The notes beneath the pieces are model-generated. The model was not told the DNA's origin, searched no databases, and was given only the letters and a program-made list of their open reading frames with translations. A DNA stretch of 64,000 nucleotides, taken from positions 6,200,001-6,264,000 of the forward strand of contig NZ_JACIBV010000001.1 of assembly GCF_014195505.1 (NCBI RefSeq), given 5' to 3'. Made by a program: the position numbers and the translations under genes. The stretch comes from Nonomuraea dietziae (GTDB lineage Bacteria > Actinomycetota > Actinomycetes > Streptosporangiales > Streptosporangiaceae). Positions 44,183 to 52,217 of this stretch are shown in pieces. Position 1 is the stretch's first letter. Every line of letters starts with the position of its first letter.

Positions 44183-45429
44183 GACCGGCGGTACGCCGGT
44201 GGAAGCCGGGCGCGGGCGTCCTGCGCCCGCGCCCCGGCTCGCTCACCCCGGAGGGTGCGCGGCTGGGCCTGCCCGCCCTGCCAGGCGACATCACGCTGCT
44301 CCTCGACCCCGAGCTGGTCGACGCGGAGGGCGGCGAGCGCTTCGCGCAGGAGGGCTTCCTGCTCTCGGTAGGCGAGGACGGCGCGACCGTCTCCGCGCCC
44401 ACCCCGCGCGGCCTGCGCCACGGCGCCCGCACCCTGCTCCAGCACCTCGACAGGCACGGCGAGCTCCCCGCGGGCGAGGGCGCGGACTGGCCTGGCTACG
44501 AGGTGCGCGGCTTCATGCTCGACGTGGGCCGCCGCTTCTTCACGCCGGGCTTCGTCCGCGACCTCATCGTGCGGATGGGCGAGCTGAAGCTCAACGAGCT
44601 GCAGCTCCACCTCAACGACAACGGCTTCCGCAAGGACAGGACCGGCCCATGGGACGGCGTGCAGGCCGGCTTCCGGCTGGTCAGTGAGCGCTTCCCCGGC
44701 CTGGCCTCCGCCGACGGCGCCTACACCAGGGCCGAGTGGGACTCCTTCGAGGACCTGGCGGCCGAGCACGGCGTCACGCTCATCCCCGAGATCGACGGGC
44801 CCGCGCACTCCCTGGCCTTCACGCGCTACCGGCCGCAGTTGGGGACGGGCGACCATCTCGACCTGTCCAGGCCCGAGACGACGGCCTTCATGAAGGAGGT
44901 CTTCGACGAGTTCGTCCCGTGGTTCCGCGGACCCGAGCTGCACTTCGGGGCCGACGAGTACCTCTCCTCGCCCGAGCTCTTCCGCGACTACTTCAACGCC
45001 ATGGCGGCGCACGTCAGGTCGCTCGGCAAGCACCCGAGGGCGTGGGGCAGCTTCACCAGGATGACCGGCGACGCCGAGGGCTACGACCGCGACGTCACCA
45101 TCAACACCTGGAGCACCGCCTGGTACGACCCGCTCTCGGCGGTGCGCGACGGCTACCGCTTCGTCAACACCGACGACTGCCTGCTGTACATCGTGCCCTT
45201 CGCCGACTACTACCACCCCACGGGGCTGGACGCGGACTTCCTCGAACGGGAGTGGGAGCCGCACGTCTTCGCCGAGGGGATGACGGTCGAGCCGAAGCAC
45301 CCGCTGCTGCGCGGCGCCATGTCGGCGGTGTGGAACGACCGGACAGAGGCCGACTACACCGAGCAGGAAGTGTGGCGGCTGGTGGAGCCGACCTTCGACA
45401 TCCTCGCGGGGAAGATGTGGAACGCCTGA
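44179..45429 (+). CDS. GH20 family beta-N-acetylhexosaminidase
   Basis: The 416-residue protein has a GH20 catalytic barrel. Seen are EVRGFMLDVGRRFFTPGFVR, LKLNELQLHLNDNGFR, LIPEIDGPAHSLAF and the catalytic Asp-Glu pair in LHFGADEYLSS. NTWSTAWYDPL and AVWNDRTEADYTEQE complete the C-terminal strands. A short N-terminal GH20b-like domain precedes the barrel. There is no signal peptide, so it acts in the cytosol. There it would release terminal N-acetylglucosamine or N-acetylgalactosamine from imported oligosaccharides such as chitobiose-like or glycan fragments. It is the last gene of the ROK-ABC operon. Confidence 0.9.
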   Translation: MRPAVRRWKPGAGVLRPRPGSLTPEGARLGLPALPGDITLLLDPELVDAEGGERFAQEGFLLSVGEDGATVSAPTPRGLRHGARTLLQHLDRHGELPAGEGADWPGYEVRGFMLDVGRRFFTPGFVRDLIVRMGELKLNELQLHLNDNGFRKDRTGPWDGVQAGFRLVSERFPGLASADGAYTRAEWDSFEDLAAEHGVTLIPEIDGPAHSLAFTRYRPQLGTGDHLDLSRPETTAFMKEVFDEFVPWFRGPELHFGADEYLSSPELFRDYFNAMAAHVRSLGKHPRAWGSFTRMTGDAEGYDRDVTINTWSTAWYDPLSAVRDGYRFVNTDDCLLYIVPFADYYHPTGLDADFLEREWEPHVFAEGMTVEPKHPLLRGAMSAVWNDRTEADYTEQEVWRLVEPTFDILAGKMWNA

Positions 45430-45471
45430 CCCGACACCACCCTCGCTATCAGCTCAGCGGCTGACATCGAG

Positions 45472-45496
45472 CCCGGCCCCGGCAACCGTGGCCGGG
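45472..45496 (+). terminator. Terminator-like hairpin after the GH20 gene
   Basis: CCCGGCC (45472-45478) and GGCCGGG (45490-45496) make a 7-bp stem with an 11-nt loop, 42 nt after the stop. No U-tract. Confidence 0.55.
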
Positions 45497-45550
45497 ATTC
45501 CTCATGCGGCGGGAACCCGCCTCCGTCCGCGGACAGTCCTAGGTGTGGAC

Positions 45551-46123
45551 ATGCCATTTCGTGCTCGGATACGTGACGGAGATCCCGAAGCCTTCGCGCA
45601 GCTCTTCGACGACTACGCGCGCTCCGTCTACAACCATGCCTTCCGCCTGCTCGGCGACTGGGCCGCCGCCGAGGACGCGCTGTCGCTGACCTTCCTCGAA
45701 GCCTGGCGGCTGCGCCGGAGGATCGACCCTGACGGCGGGTCGCTGCGCCCATGGCTGCTGGGTGTGGCCACCAACGTGGTGCGCAACATGCGGCGGGCCG
45801 TACGCAGACACCGGGACGCGATGGCGCACATGCCGAGGCCCGATCCGGTCCCCGACTTCGCCGACGAGGTGGCCGGACGGCTCGACGACACCGAGCGCCT
45901 GGCCGCGGTCCGGACGGCCTACGACGGCCTGCGCCGCCAGGAGCGGGAGGTCTTCGCGCTGTGCGTGTGGTCGGGGCTCGGCTACGCCGAGGCGGCCGAG
46001 GCGCTGGGCATCCCCGTCGGCACCGTGAAGTCCCGGTTGTCCAGGGCCAGAAGCAGGTTGGAACCGCCACCCCGGTCGCGACAGATAGATGGTGACCTGA
46101 GCCCGCTGAAGGAGATCCGATGA
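45551..46123 (+). CDS. ECF-type RNA polymerase sigma factor
   Basis: The 190-residue protein has the sigma-2 region (FAQLFDDYARSVYNHAFRLL, DWAAAEDALSLTFLEAWRLR) and the sigma-4 helix-turn-helix (LRRQEREVFALCVWSGLGYA, then EAAEALGIPVGTVKSRLSRA). It is a group IV sigma factor directing RNA polymerase to a small regulon. The ATG has TAGGTG 5 nt upstream; the in-frame GTG at 45545 would leave that site inside the start. It overlaps the next gene by 4 nt (ATGA), so the membrane protein encoded there is probably its partner. Confidence 0.9.
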   Translation: MPFRARIRDGDPEAFAQLFDDYARSVYNHAFRLLGDWAAAEDALSLTFLEAWRLRRRIDPDGGSLRPWLLGVATNVVRNMRRAVRRHRDAMAHMPRPDPVPDFADEVAGRLDDTERLAAVRTAYDGLRRQEREVFALCVWSGLGYAEAAEALGIPVGTVKSRLSRARSRLEPPPRSRQIDGDLSPLKEIR

Positions 46124-46704
46124 ACGAGTTCACCCCGGTGGAGCGCGATCTTCCTGAGGGCCGTCACCGGCAACTCAAGGAGTTCGTCATGACCGAGATC
46201 CAGACCACACCCCGTCGGCGCCCCGTCCGCCTGCTCGCACCCGCGCTGGGACTGGCCGCCGCCGTGGCGGTCGCCGTACCCCTGGTGTTCGGTGGAGGCG
46301 CGCCCGCCTACGCGATCACCAGGAACGCCGACGGGACCATCCAGATCAGCATCAACGAAGCGAAGAACCCCAAGGCCCTGCAGGCGGACCTGGAGAAGAT
46401 GGGGCTCAGGGTCGTCGTCGACTTCATCCCGAACGGCAAGCGCTGCAGCCCGCAGCCGCGCAGCGCGAGCTGGGTGCCGAGGGAGGAGGCGAAGCTGACC
46501 GTGTTCCCGCCGACGGAGGAGTCGGCCTTCACGATCGACCCGGCCGCGGTGAAGGAGGGGCAGACGGCGGTACTGGAGTTCGGGTTCAACCAGAACGACG
46601 GGTGGGCGGTCGCGGGCGTGTGGTCGGGCATCTCCAACGGCCCCGTCGCCGAGTGCACCCTGGTCGACAACCCCGGCGCCCCCCTGGGCCCGGACCCCGC
46701 CTAG
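46120..46704 (+). CDS. Membrane-anchored partner of the sigma factor (CU044_5270-like)
   Basis: The 194-residue protein has an N-terminal soluble segment (FTPVERDLPEGRHRQLKEFV) containing the LPxGRH-type motif of CU044_5270-family proteins. A single helix follows (LLAPALGLAAAVAVAVPLVF), then an extracytoplasmic domain of about 120 residues (ITRNADGTIQISINEAKNPK). Such genes regularly follow actinobacterial ECF sigma genes and are thought to act in place of a classic anti-sigma factor; no zinc-binding anti-sigma HxxxCxxC motif is seen. The overlap with the sigma gene supports joint function. Confidence 0.78.
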   Translation: MNEFTPVERDLPEGRHRQLKEFVMTEIQTTPRRRPVRLLAPALGLAAAVAVAVPLVFGGGAPAYAITRNADGTIQISINEAKNPKALQADLEKMGLRVVVDFIPNGKRCSPQPRSASWVPREEAKLTVFPPTEESAFTIDPAAVKEGQTAVLEFGFNQNDGWAVAGVWSGISNGPVAECTLVDNPGAPLGPDPA

Positions 46705-46707
46705 GAT

Positions 46708-46757
46708 TACTCTCATTGATGAAACTATCATTCATGTTAGTAACATCGATGAGAGTA
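46708..46757. promoter_or_regulatory. Large AT-rich imperfect palindrome upstream of the ATPase gene
   Basis: TACTCTCATTGATG (46708-46721) matches the reverse complement of CATCGATGAGAGTA (46744-46757) at 13 of 14 positions, with a 22-nt spacer. It ends 1 nt before the possible GTG start of the ATPase. The AT-rich block contrasts with the GC-rich surroundings. It is a likely operator, perhaps for the ATPase itself, which has a winged helix. Confidence 0.6.
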
Positions 46758-46761
46758 TGTG

Positions 46762-48165
46762 ATGGTGGACTTCATCGGCCGACGGCACGAGCTCGCGCTC
46801 CTGCGCCAGCACTTTGAACGCGTGCGGGCGGGCGGTGCCCGTCCGGGCCAATGTCTGATCATGCGCGGACGCCGACGGATCGGGAAGTCCCGACTGGTGG
46901 AGGAGTTCACACAGAGCGCCGACGCGCCAGTCCTCTTCTACACGGCGACCGGTGCCCGCGTCGATCAGGAGCTGGAGCAGTTCCGCAGGGATGTGGCGGC
47001 TTCAGGGCTGCCCGGACGCGACCTCGTCGCCAAGACGCCGCTCGACAGCTGGGACTCCGCCTTCCACCTGCTCAGCCAGATCCTGCCCGATGACAGAACC
47101 GCCATCGTGGTGATCGACGAGGTGCCCTATCTCTCTCAGGGCGATCCCGGGTTCGAGGGAGTCCTCCAGCGAGCCTGGGATCGCTATCTCGAACGCAAGC
47201 CGGTGCTGCTGATTCTCATCGGCTCCGACCTGTCGGTGATGGAGACGCTCACCACCTACAACCGCCCCTTCTACCAGCGCGGCAGGGAGATGAAGGTCGG
47301 CCCCCTCACCCCGGGGGAGGTCGGGCAGATGACCGGGCTCCCTGCGGCGGAGGCCTTCGACGCCTGGCTGGTGACCGGCGGCCTGCCGTTGATCTGCGCC
47401 GCGTGGGAGCCGGGGGAGCAGCTGTGGACGTTCATGGAACGCCAGCTGGCCGACCCCACCTCCTCGCTGCTCGTCTCGGCCGAAAGATCGCTGACCGCCG
47501 AGTTTCCCAAGCAGGCCATCGCCAAGGACGTGCTCGGAATCATCGGAACCGGAGAACGGACCTTCACCAACATCGCCCGCGCCGCAGGAGGACTGTCGGC
47601 CGCGACCACCACCCGCTCGCTCGAACTGCTCACGAACAAGCGAGTGGTGGTGGCCGAGCTTCCGCTAGGCACGAGCCCGTCCAAGGAGAAGCGCTACCGA
47701 CTGGCCGACCCCTACCTGCGGTTCTGGACGCGCTTCCTGGAGCCCGCCTTCCCTCTGCTCGAACGCGGCAGATCGGACGTGGTGCTGCGGCGGGTACGCG
47801 AGGGCTGGACCGCCTGGCGGGGGCGCGCGGTGGAGCCGGTGATCCGCGAGTCCCTGGCCAGGCTGCTGCCCGACGACCGCTTCCCCGACGTCATGGAGGT
47901 CGGCTCCTACTGGACGCGCTCCAACGATGTGGAGATCGACCTGGTCGGGGCGGACAGGGCGCCGGTCGCGAAGCGTTTGTCCTTCATCGGGTCCATCAAG
48001 TGGCTGGAGTCCCGGCCCTTCGACAACCACGATCTGGCCGCGCTGGCACGGGTCCAGGGAGCTGAGGTCCTGCCGATGGTGGCGGTCTCGCGGTCGGGGG
48101 TGACGACGGCAGGGGGACTGGCTACCCACTACGGCCCCGACGACCTGATCGGGGCGTGGGAGTAG
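46762..48165 (+). CDS. ATPase of the archaeal-type AAA / DUF234 family
   Basis: The 467-residue protein starts MVDFIGRRHELALLRQHFER and has Walker A in MRGRRRIGKSRLVEEF (near residue 34) and Walker B in AIVVIDEVPYL. A winged-helix segment follows (FTNIARAAGGLSAATTTRSL, ELLTNKRVVVAE), then the DUF234 nuclease-like C-terminal region with RYRLADPYLRFWTRFLEP and DVEIDLVGADRAPVAKRLSF (an Asp-x-Asp in a restriction-endonuclease-like pattern). These genes are patchily distributed, common in archaea and some bacteria, and their role is unclear. The start has no ribosome site; GTG at 46759 is also possible. It stands alone with its own palindrome and terminator, like a horizontally moved unit. Confidence 0.85.
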   Translation: MVDFIGRRHELALLRQHFERVRAGGARPGQCLIMRGRRRIGKSRLVEEFTQSADAPVLFYTATGARVDQELEQFRRDVAASGLPGRDLVAKTPLDSWDSAFHLLSQILPDDRTAIVVIDEVPYLSQGDPGFEGVLQRAWDRYLERKPVLLILIGSDLSVMETLTTYNRPFYQRGREMKVGPLTPGEVGQMTGLPAAEAFDAWLVTGGLPLICAAWEPGEQLWTFMERQLADPTSSLLVSAERSLTAEFPKQAIAKDVLGIIGTGERTFTNIARAAGGLSAATTTRSLELLTNKRVVVAELPLGTSPSKEKRYRLADPYLRFWTRFLEPAFPLLERGRSDVVLRRVREGWTAWRGRAVEPVIRESLARLLPDDRFPDVMEVGSYWTRSNDVEIDLVGADRAPVAKRLSFIGSIKWLESRPFDNHDLAALARVQGAEVLPMVAVSRSGVTTAGGLATHYGPDDLIGAWE

Positions 48166-48197
48166 CCTCGTCGCTCCGCGTGGAGGGGGCTACTCCC
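48158..48197 (+). terminator. Terminator hairpin overlapping the ATPase stop codon
   Basis: GGGAGTAGCC (48158-48167) pairs perfectly with GGCTACTCCC (48188-48197), a 10-bp stem with a 20-nt loop. The TAG stop is inside the left arm. Confidence 0.6.
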
Positions 48198-48234
48198 CAC
48201 CGGTGAGGCCCATGCCGTCAGGCGGATGGTCGGG

Positions 48235-49317
48235 TCAGGCCTCCTGGCGGTTCTTCTCCAGGTCGGGGTACGGCGAGGGCTCGGGGACGGCCGAGGTGAG
48301 CTGGCGAGGGCCTGGGGTGGTTTCGGCCTCCCTGGCGTCGGCCACCGCCTCCGCCGCGGCCTCCGAAGCCCTGGCGATCTCCTCCTCCGCCTCCGAGACG
48401 TCCGAAGCGGACGAGTCCGACGAAGCCGGAAGCGTCGCGGCGGAGGGCGGGAGGGCCTCGGTGAAGGCCTTGGAGACGCCCTGCAGCGCGGACGTGACCT
48501 CGCTCGGGATCACCCAGAACGTGTTCCCCTGACCCTGGGCGAGCTGGGGAAGCACCTGGAGGTACTGGTAGGCCAGCAGCTTCGGGTCGGGGTCGTTGCG
48601 GTGGACGGCCTGGAAGACCTGGTCGATCGCGCGGGACTGGCCCTCGGCCTCGAGGATCTTGGCGGTTCGCTGGCCCTCGGCGCGCAGGATGGCGCCCTGC
48701 TTGTCGCCCTCGGCGGTCAGGATCTGCGACTGGCGCTGTCCTTCGGCGCTCAGGATGGCGGCGCGCTTGTCCCGCTCCGCGCGCATCTGCTTCTCCATGG
48801 CGTCCTTGATCGTCTTGGGCGGGTCGATCGCCTTGATCTCGACGCGGTTGACGCGCAGCCCCCACTTGCCTGTCGCCTCGTCGAGGACGCCACGCAGCTG
48901 GCTGTTGATGGTGTCGCGGGAGGTGAGGGTCTTCTCGAGGTCCATGGAGCCGACGACGTTGCGCAGCGTGGTGACGGTGAGCTGCTCGACCGCCTGGATG
49001 TAGTTGGCGATCTCGTACGCCGCCGCGCGCGGGTCGGTCACCTGGAAGTACAGGACGGTGTCGATCTCGACGACCAGGTTGTCCTCGGTGATGACGGGCT
49101 GCGGGCGGAAGGAGACGACCTGCTCGCGCAGGTCGATCATGGGATAGACGCGGTCGATGTAGGGGATCACGAAGTTCAGGCCGGGTTTGAGCGTGCGGTG
49201 GTAGCGGCCCAGTCGCTCGACGTTGCGCGCGCGGGCCTGCGGCACGATGCGTACGGCACGCAACACGGTGAACACGGCGAACAGTGCGACTACGAGTCCC
49301 GCTATGAGTAGCGCCAT
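48235..49317 (-). CDS. SPFH/stomatin-like membrane protein (QmcA type)
   Basis: The 360-residue protein has an N-terminal membrane helix (MALLIAGLVVALFAVFTVLR) and then the SPFH (prohibitin-homology) domain: RIVPQARARNVERLGRYHRT, GLNFVIPYIDRVYPMIDLRE, DPRAAAYEIANYIQAVEQLT. A long charged helix with repeated AEGQR/AEGDK units follows (about residues 190-235), then an Ala/Glu/Ser-rich tail. It is close to QmcA and mycobacterial Rv1488. It forms oligomeric microdomains in the membrane. The NfeD-like gene lies 4 nt upstream on the same strand; SPFH and NfeD proteins form a known partner system. Confidence 0.93.
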   Translation of the reverse strand: MALLIAGLVVALFAVFTVLRAVRIVPQARARNVERLGRYHRTLKPGLNFVIPYIDRVYPMIDLREQVVSFRPQPVITEDNLVVEIDTVLYFQVTDPRAAAYEIANYIQAVEQLTVTTLRNVVGSMDLEKTLTSRDTINSQLRGVLDEATGKWGLRVNRVEIKAIDPPKTIKDAMEKQMRAERDKRAAILSAEGQRQSQILTAEGDKQGAILRAEGQRTAKILEAEGQSRAIDQVFQAVHRNDPDPKLLAYQYLQVLPQLAQGQGNTFWVIPSEVTSALQGVSKAFTEALPPSAATLPASSDSSASDVSEAEEEIARASEAAAEAVADAREAETTPGPRQLTSAVPEPSPYPDLEKNRQEA

Positions 49318-49321
49318 TTGA

Positions 49322-49753
49322 TCACTCCCGGGGGTAGACGAGGGCGGTGGCGCCCTCGATCTCGATGACGTCGACGGTCGCCCCTTCCGGGATCACCACG
49401 GTCTCGTCGTAGGCCCGTGCCGACCACTCCTCGCCGCCGATGCGGACGAGGCCCTGGCGGCCGGTGACCTCCTTGACGACGTACGCGGACTTGCCCACCA
49501 GCGCGTCGACGCCGAAGCGCTGGAGTTGGGGCTGCCGGATGTTGCGCATCGCGAGCGGCCGGATGACGACCAGTCCCGCGACCGAGGTGAGGGTGAACAC
49601 CAGGAGCTGTATGGGTATCGGCAACCCGATGGCCGCCACCATCGCGGTGAGCAGCGCCGAGACTCCCAGCAGACCCAGTGCGGCGGTGAGGGAGAAGATT
49701 TCGGCCACGCCGAGGACGACGGCGAGGATTATCCAGATGACCCAATCATCCAT
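49322..49753 (-). CDS. NfeD-family membrane protein
   Basis: The ATG at 49753 has a strong AGGAGGG. The 143-residue protein has three or four hydrophobic helices (WVIWIILAVVLGVAEIFSLT and SALLTAMVAAIGL are seen). It ends in an OB-fold domain (LVGKSAYVVKEVTGRQGLVR, IGGEEWSARAYDE, GATVDVIEIEGATALVYPRE). This is the short NfeD form without the protease domain. It pairs with the SPFH protein encoded immediately downstream to build membrane microdomains. Confidence 0.92.
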   Translation of the reverse strand: MDDWVIWIILAVVLGVAEIFSLTAALGLLGVSALLTAMVAAIGLPIPIQLLVFTLTSVAGLVVIRPLAMRNIRQPQLQRFGVDALVGKSAYVVKEVTGRQGLVRIGGEEWSARAYDETVVIPEGATVDVIEIEGATALVYPRE

Positions 49754-49867
49754 ACTCCGGCCCTCCTGTAAGGGAAACGGGCCCATGTCCTCAAGTGGTT
49801 CCGTCTCTACGGTAATCCTCTGATTACCCACTTTGCAGTGCCAGCGGCCACCGGGATTGGAATCGAT

Positions 49868-51067
49868 TCACGGCAGGGCGTGTGGAGGGGGCTTGGTGGC
49901 GACCCAGGCGTCCGACGGCCTGGGGTCGTACAGGGCGCTGCCCTGGACCCACTTGTCCCATGGCAGCTGCCAGTAGCCCCAGCCGTTGTTCCACTCGAGC
50001 ACGCGGTCGGTGCCGACGATCGTGACAGGGTCGCCGCGCAGCGAGTTGTCGTAGAACCAGGCGGCCTGGTCGGGCCTGGCGTTGACGCAGCCGTGGCTGA
50101 CGTTGACCCTGCCCTGCGCCCAGACGTTGTTCTTGGCGTGGACGTACTCGCCGCTGTTGGAGATGCGGACCGCGTGGTCGATCAGCAGGTCGTAGAAGCC
50201 GGGGTCGCCCTTGCGCCTGCCTGGCGAGATCATCCTGACCGGGTCGCCCTTCTCCATGGTCAGGTGGATGCCGCTGGTGGTGGTGTACTCGCGGGTGGTG
50301 GCCATGCCCGCGCTGATCGCCATGGTCTGCACGATCGCGCCGTCGCGGCGCACGACCATCTGGTGGGTGACGGTGTCGACGGAGCTGGTCTGCCTGCGGC
50401 CGATCGTGAAGGTGAGCGCGTGGTCGGCGGTGCCGTACACGCCTGGGGCGGCTCTGACGCCTGACAGGTGGGCGGTGAAGGAGACGTTCTGCCGCGCCGG
50501 CCAGTAGTGCCTGGTGCGGTAGACGGCCTCGGTGTCGCTGGTCCAGCGCCACGCGCCCTCGACCGGCTTGGTGGAGCGCACCTCCATGGCGCGTTCGACG
50601 GCCGCCTTGTGGCGGATGGGGTTGTCGAAGGTGACGATGATCGGGGTGCCGACGCCGACGGTCTCGCCCGGCAGCGGCGAGACCGTCGCCACCTTGAAGG
50701 TGCGCTGGGCGGCGCGGGTGCGGAAGCGGCCCATCGCCAGGGTGGTGGGGCCGCCCTGCGGGCCCGCGGCCGTGGCCGTCACGGTGTGCTCGACGCCGGG
50801 CGGCAGCGTCCAGCTCGAACGCCAGACCGTGCCGGTGGAGTCGTATCTGCCGGGGATGGCGACGGCGCCGGCGTAGGCGTCGACCTTGCCGAGCTTGCCG
50901 CCGCTGGCCTTGACGACCAGGCCGCGGTCGGGCCTGGCCTGGTCGGTGTCGAAGGCGGGGGAGACGGCGATCGTCGGAGGAGCGGGCGGCACGGGCCCCT
51001 CGGCCCTCACCAGACTGCAGCCACCGATCAGTGGCAGACCGCCGAGCAGCACAAGGGCGCGCCGCAT
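49868..51067 (-). CDS. L,D-transpeptidase lipoprotein (YkuD, Ig-like domains)
   Basis: The 399-residue protein begins MRRALVLLGGLPLIGGCSLV, with a lipobox IGGC, so it is anchored to the outer face of the membrane. An Ig-like pair of domains precedes the YkuD domain. The catalytic cysteine is in RVNVSHGCVNARPDQAAWFY (near residue 327), together with a histidine in TTTSGIHLTMEKGD. It is similar to actinobacterial Ldt enzymes, which make 3-3 cross-links in peptidoglycan and are insensitive to many beta-lactams. The start has AAGGAG close by. The short region upstream holds alternative hairpins that can hide this site. Confidence 0.94.
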   Translation of the reverse strand: MRRALVLLGGLPLIGGCSLVRAEGPVPPAPPTIAVSPAFDTDQARPDRGLVVKASGGKLGKVDAYAGAVAIPGRYDSTGTVWRSSWTLPPGVEHTVTATAAGPQGGPTTLAMGRFRTRAAQRTFKVATVSPLPGETVGVGTPIIVTFDNPIRHKAAVERAMEVRSTKPVEGAWRWTSDTEAVYRTRHYWPARQNVSFTAHLSGVRAAPGVYGTADHALTFTIGRRQTSSVDTVTHQMVVRRDGAIVQTMAISAGMATTREYTTTSGIHLTMEKGDPVRMISPGRRKGDPGFYDLLIDHAVRISNSGEYVHAKNNVWAQGRVNVSHGCVNARPDQAAWFYDNSLRGDPVTIVGTDRVLEWNNGWGYWQLPWDKWVQGSALYDPRPSDAWVATKPPPHALP

Positions 51068-51116
51068 CTCACTCCTTCACTCCGGGGGAAGGCCCCAGAG
51101 TTTAGCGGGGAGTGAG
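51068..51116 (-). promoter_or_regulatory. Possible alternative hairpins over the ribosome site of the L,D-transpeptidase
   Basis: In minus-strand RNA, CTCACTCC (51116 to 51109) can pair with GGAGTGAG (51075 to 51068), which touches the AAGGAG site. It can also pair with GGAGTGA (51083 to 51077), which does not. TAAACT (51104 to 51099) might be a -10 whose transcript lacks the upstream arm. Confidence 0.3.
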
Positions 51117-51119
51117 TGA

Positions 51120-52217
51120 TCAAGCACCCCGAGTGATGGTTCCGGACACTTCCCCCAAAGCGATGGCCCCGGCGGTGGCGCGGATCGTGACGACGTCGCC
51201 GTCCTCCAGGAACGTGCGGATCTCCCCGTTGCCGAGCTTGAGCGGTTCCGTGCCGTTCCATGTCAGCTCGATCAGCGAGCCCCGGGTGTCGGCGGCGTCA
51301 CCGGAGATCGTGCCGCTGGCGAACAGGTCTCCTGTCCTGAGGGTCGCGCCGTTCACGGTCATGTGCGCGAGCATCTGGTCGGGGGTCCAGTACATGGTCG
51401 CGTACGGCGGCCGCGAGACGATCTCGCCGTTCAGCTCGACCTCCAGCGCGATGTCCAGCCCCCAGTCGGCCTCCCGCGACAGGTACGGCAGCGGCGCGGG
51501 ATCCTGGGCGCGTCCCTTGATCCTCGGCAGCGCCTCCAGCGGCGTGATCCACGGCGAGATCGAGGTCGCGAAGGACTTGCCGAGGAAGGGCCCGAGCGGC
51601 ACGTACTCCCACGCCTGGATGTCGCGCGCGCTCCAGTCGTTGACCAGCGTCACGCCGAAGACGCGGTCCTCGAAGGCGGCGCCGTCCGGCGAGCCGACCA
51701 CGAAGCCCAGCTCCGCCTCGATGTCCAGCTTGGCGGTCGGGCCGAACCTGCCGGGGCCGAGCTGGCCGCTGGGCCTGGCGACGTCGGTGCCCGACACCAC
51801 GACGGTGCCCGCGCGGCCGTGGTAGCCGACGGGCAGGTGACGCCAGTTCGGCTTCAGCGGCTCCTCGTCGGGACGGAACATCCTGCCCAGGTTCGAGGCG
51901 TGCTCGATCGAGCAGTAGAAGTCGACGTAGTCGGCCACCTCGAACGGCAGGTGCAGGGTGACCTGGTCGAGCGGCACCAGGTGGGCCTCGGTGACGGACT
52001 GGTCGGTGGAGAGCTTGTTCTGGATCAGCGTGCGCGTGTCGTGCCAGGCGGTGCGCCCTCTGGCCATGAAGGCGTTCAGCGAGCCGGTGGCGAACACCTC
52101 GTCGTGCAGCGCGGCGGCCAGGTCGAGGACGGCGTCGCCGTAGCGCACGCCCACCCGAGGCGCCTGTCCGCGCCTGGAGAAGACGCCGTAGGGCAGGTTG
52201 TCGAGTCCCCAGCTCAT
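51120..52217 (-). CDS. fahA: Fumarylacetoacetase
   Basis: The 365-residue protein begins MSWGLDNLPYGVFSRRGQAP and shows the FAH catalytic core: VDFYCSIEHASNLGRMFRPD, LPVGYHGRAGTVVVSGTDV, DIEAELGFVVG and VNDWSARDIQAWEYVPLGPF. Metal-binding acidic residues and the catalytic His are in these blocks. It hydrolyses fumarylacetoacetate to fumarate and acetoacetate, the last step of tyrosine and homogentisate breakdown. Its ATG overlaps the stop of the unknown gene by one base (TGATG), so the operon hmgA-unknown-fahA is translated together. Confidence 0.95.
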   Translation of the reverse strand: MSWGLDNLPYGVFSRRGQAPRVGVRYGDAVLDLAAALHDEVFATGSLNAFMARGRTAWHDTRTLIQNKLSTDQSVTEAHLVPLDQVTLHLPFEVADYVDFYCSIEHASNLGRMFRPDEEPLKPNWRHLPVGYHGRAGTVVVSGTDVARPSGQLGPGRFGPTAKLDIEAELGFVVGSPDGAAFEDRVFGVTLVNDWSARDIQAWEYVPLGPFLGKSFATSISPWITPLEALPRIKGRAQDPAPLPYLSREADWGLDIALEVELNGEIVSRPPYATMYWTPDQMLAHMTVNGATLRTGDLFASGTISGDAADTRGSLIELTWNGTEPLKLGNGEIRTFLEDGDVVTIRATAGAIALGEVSGTITRGA

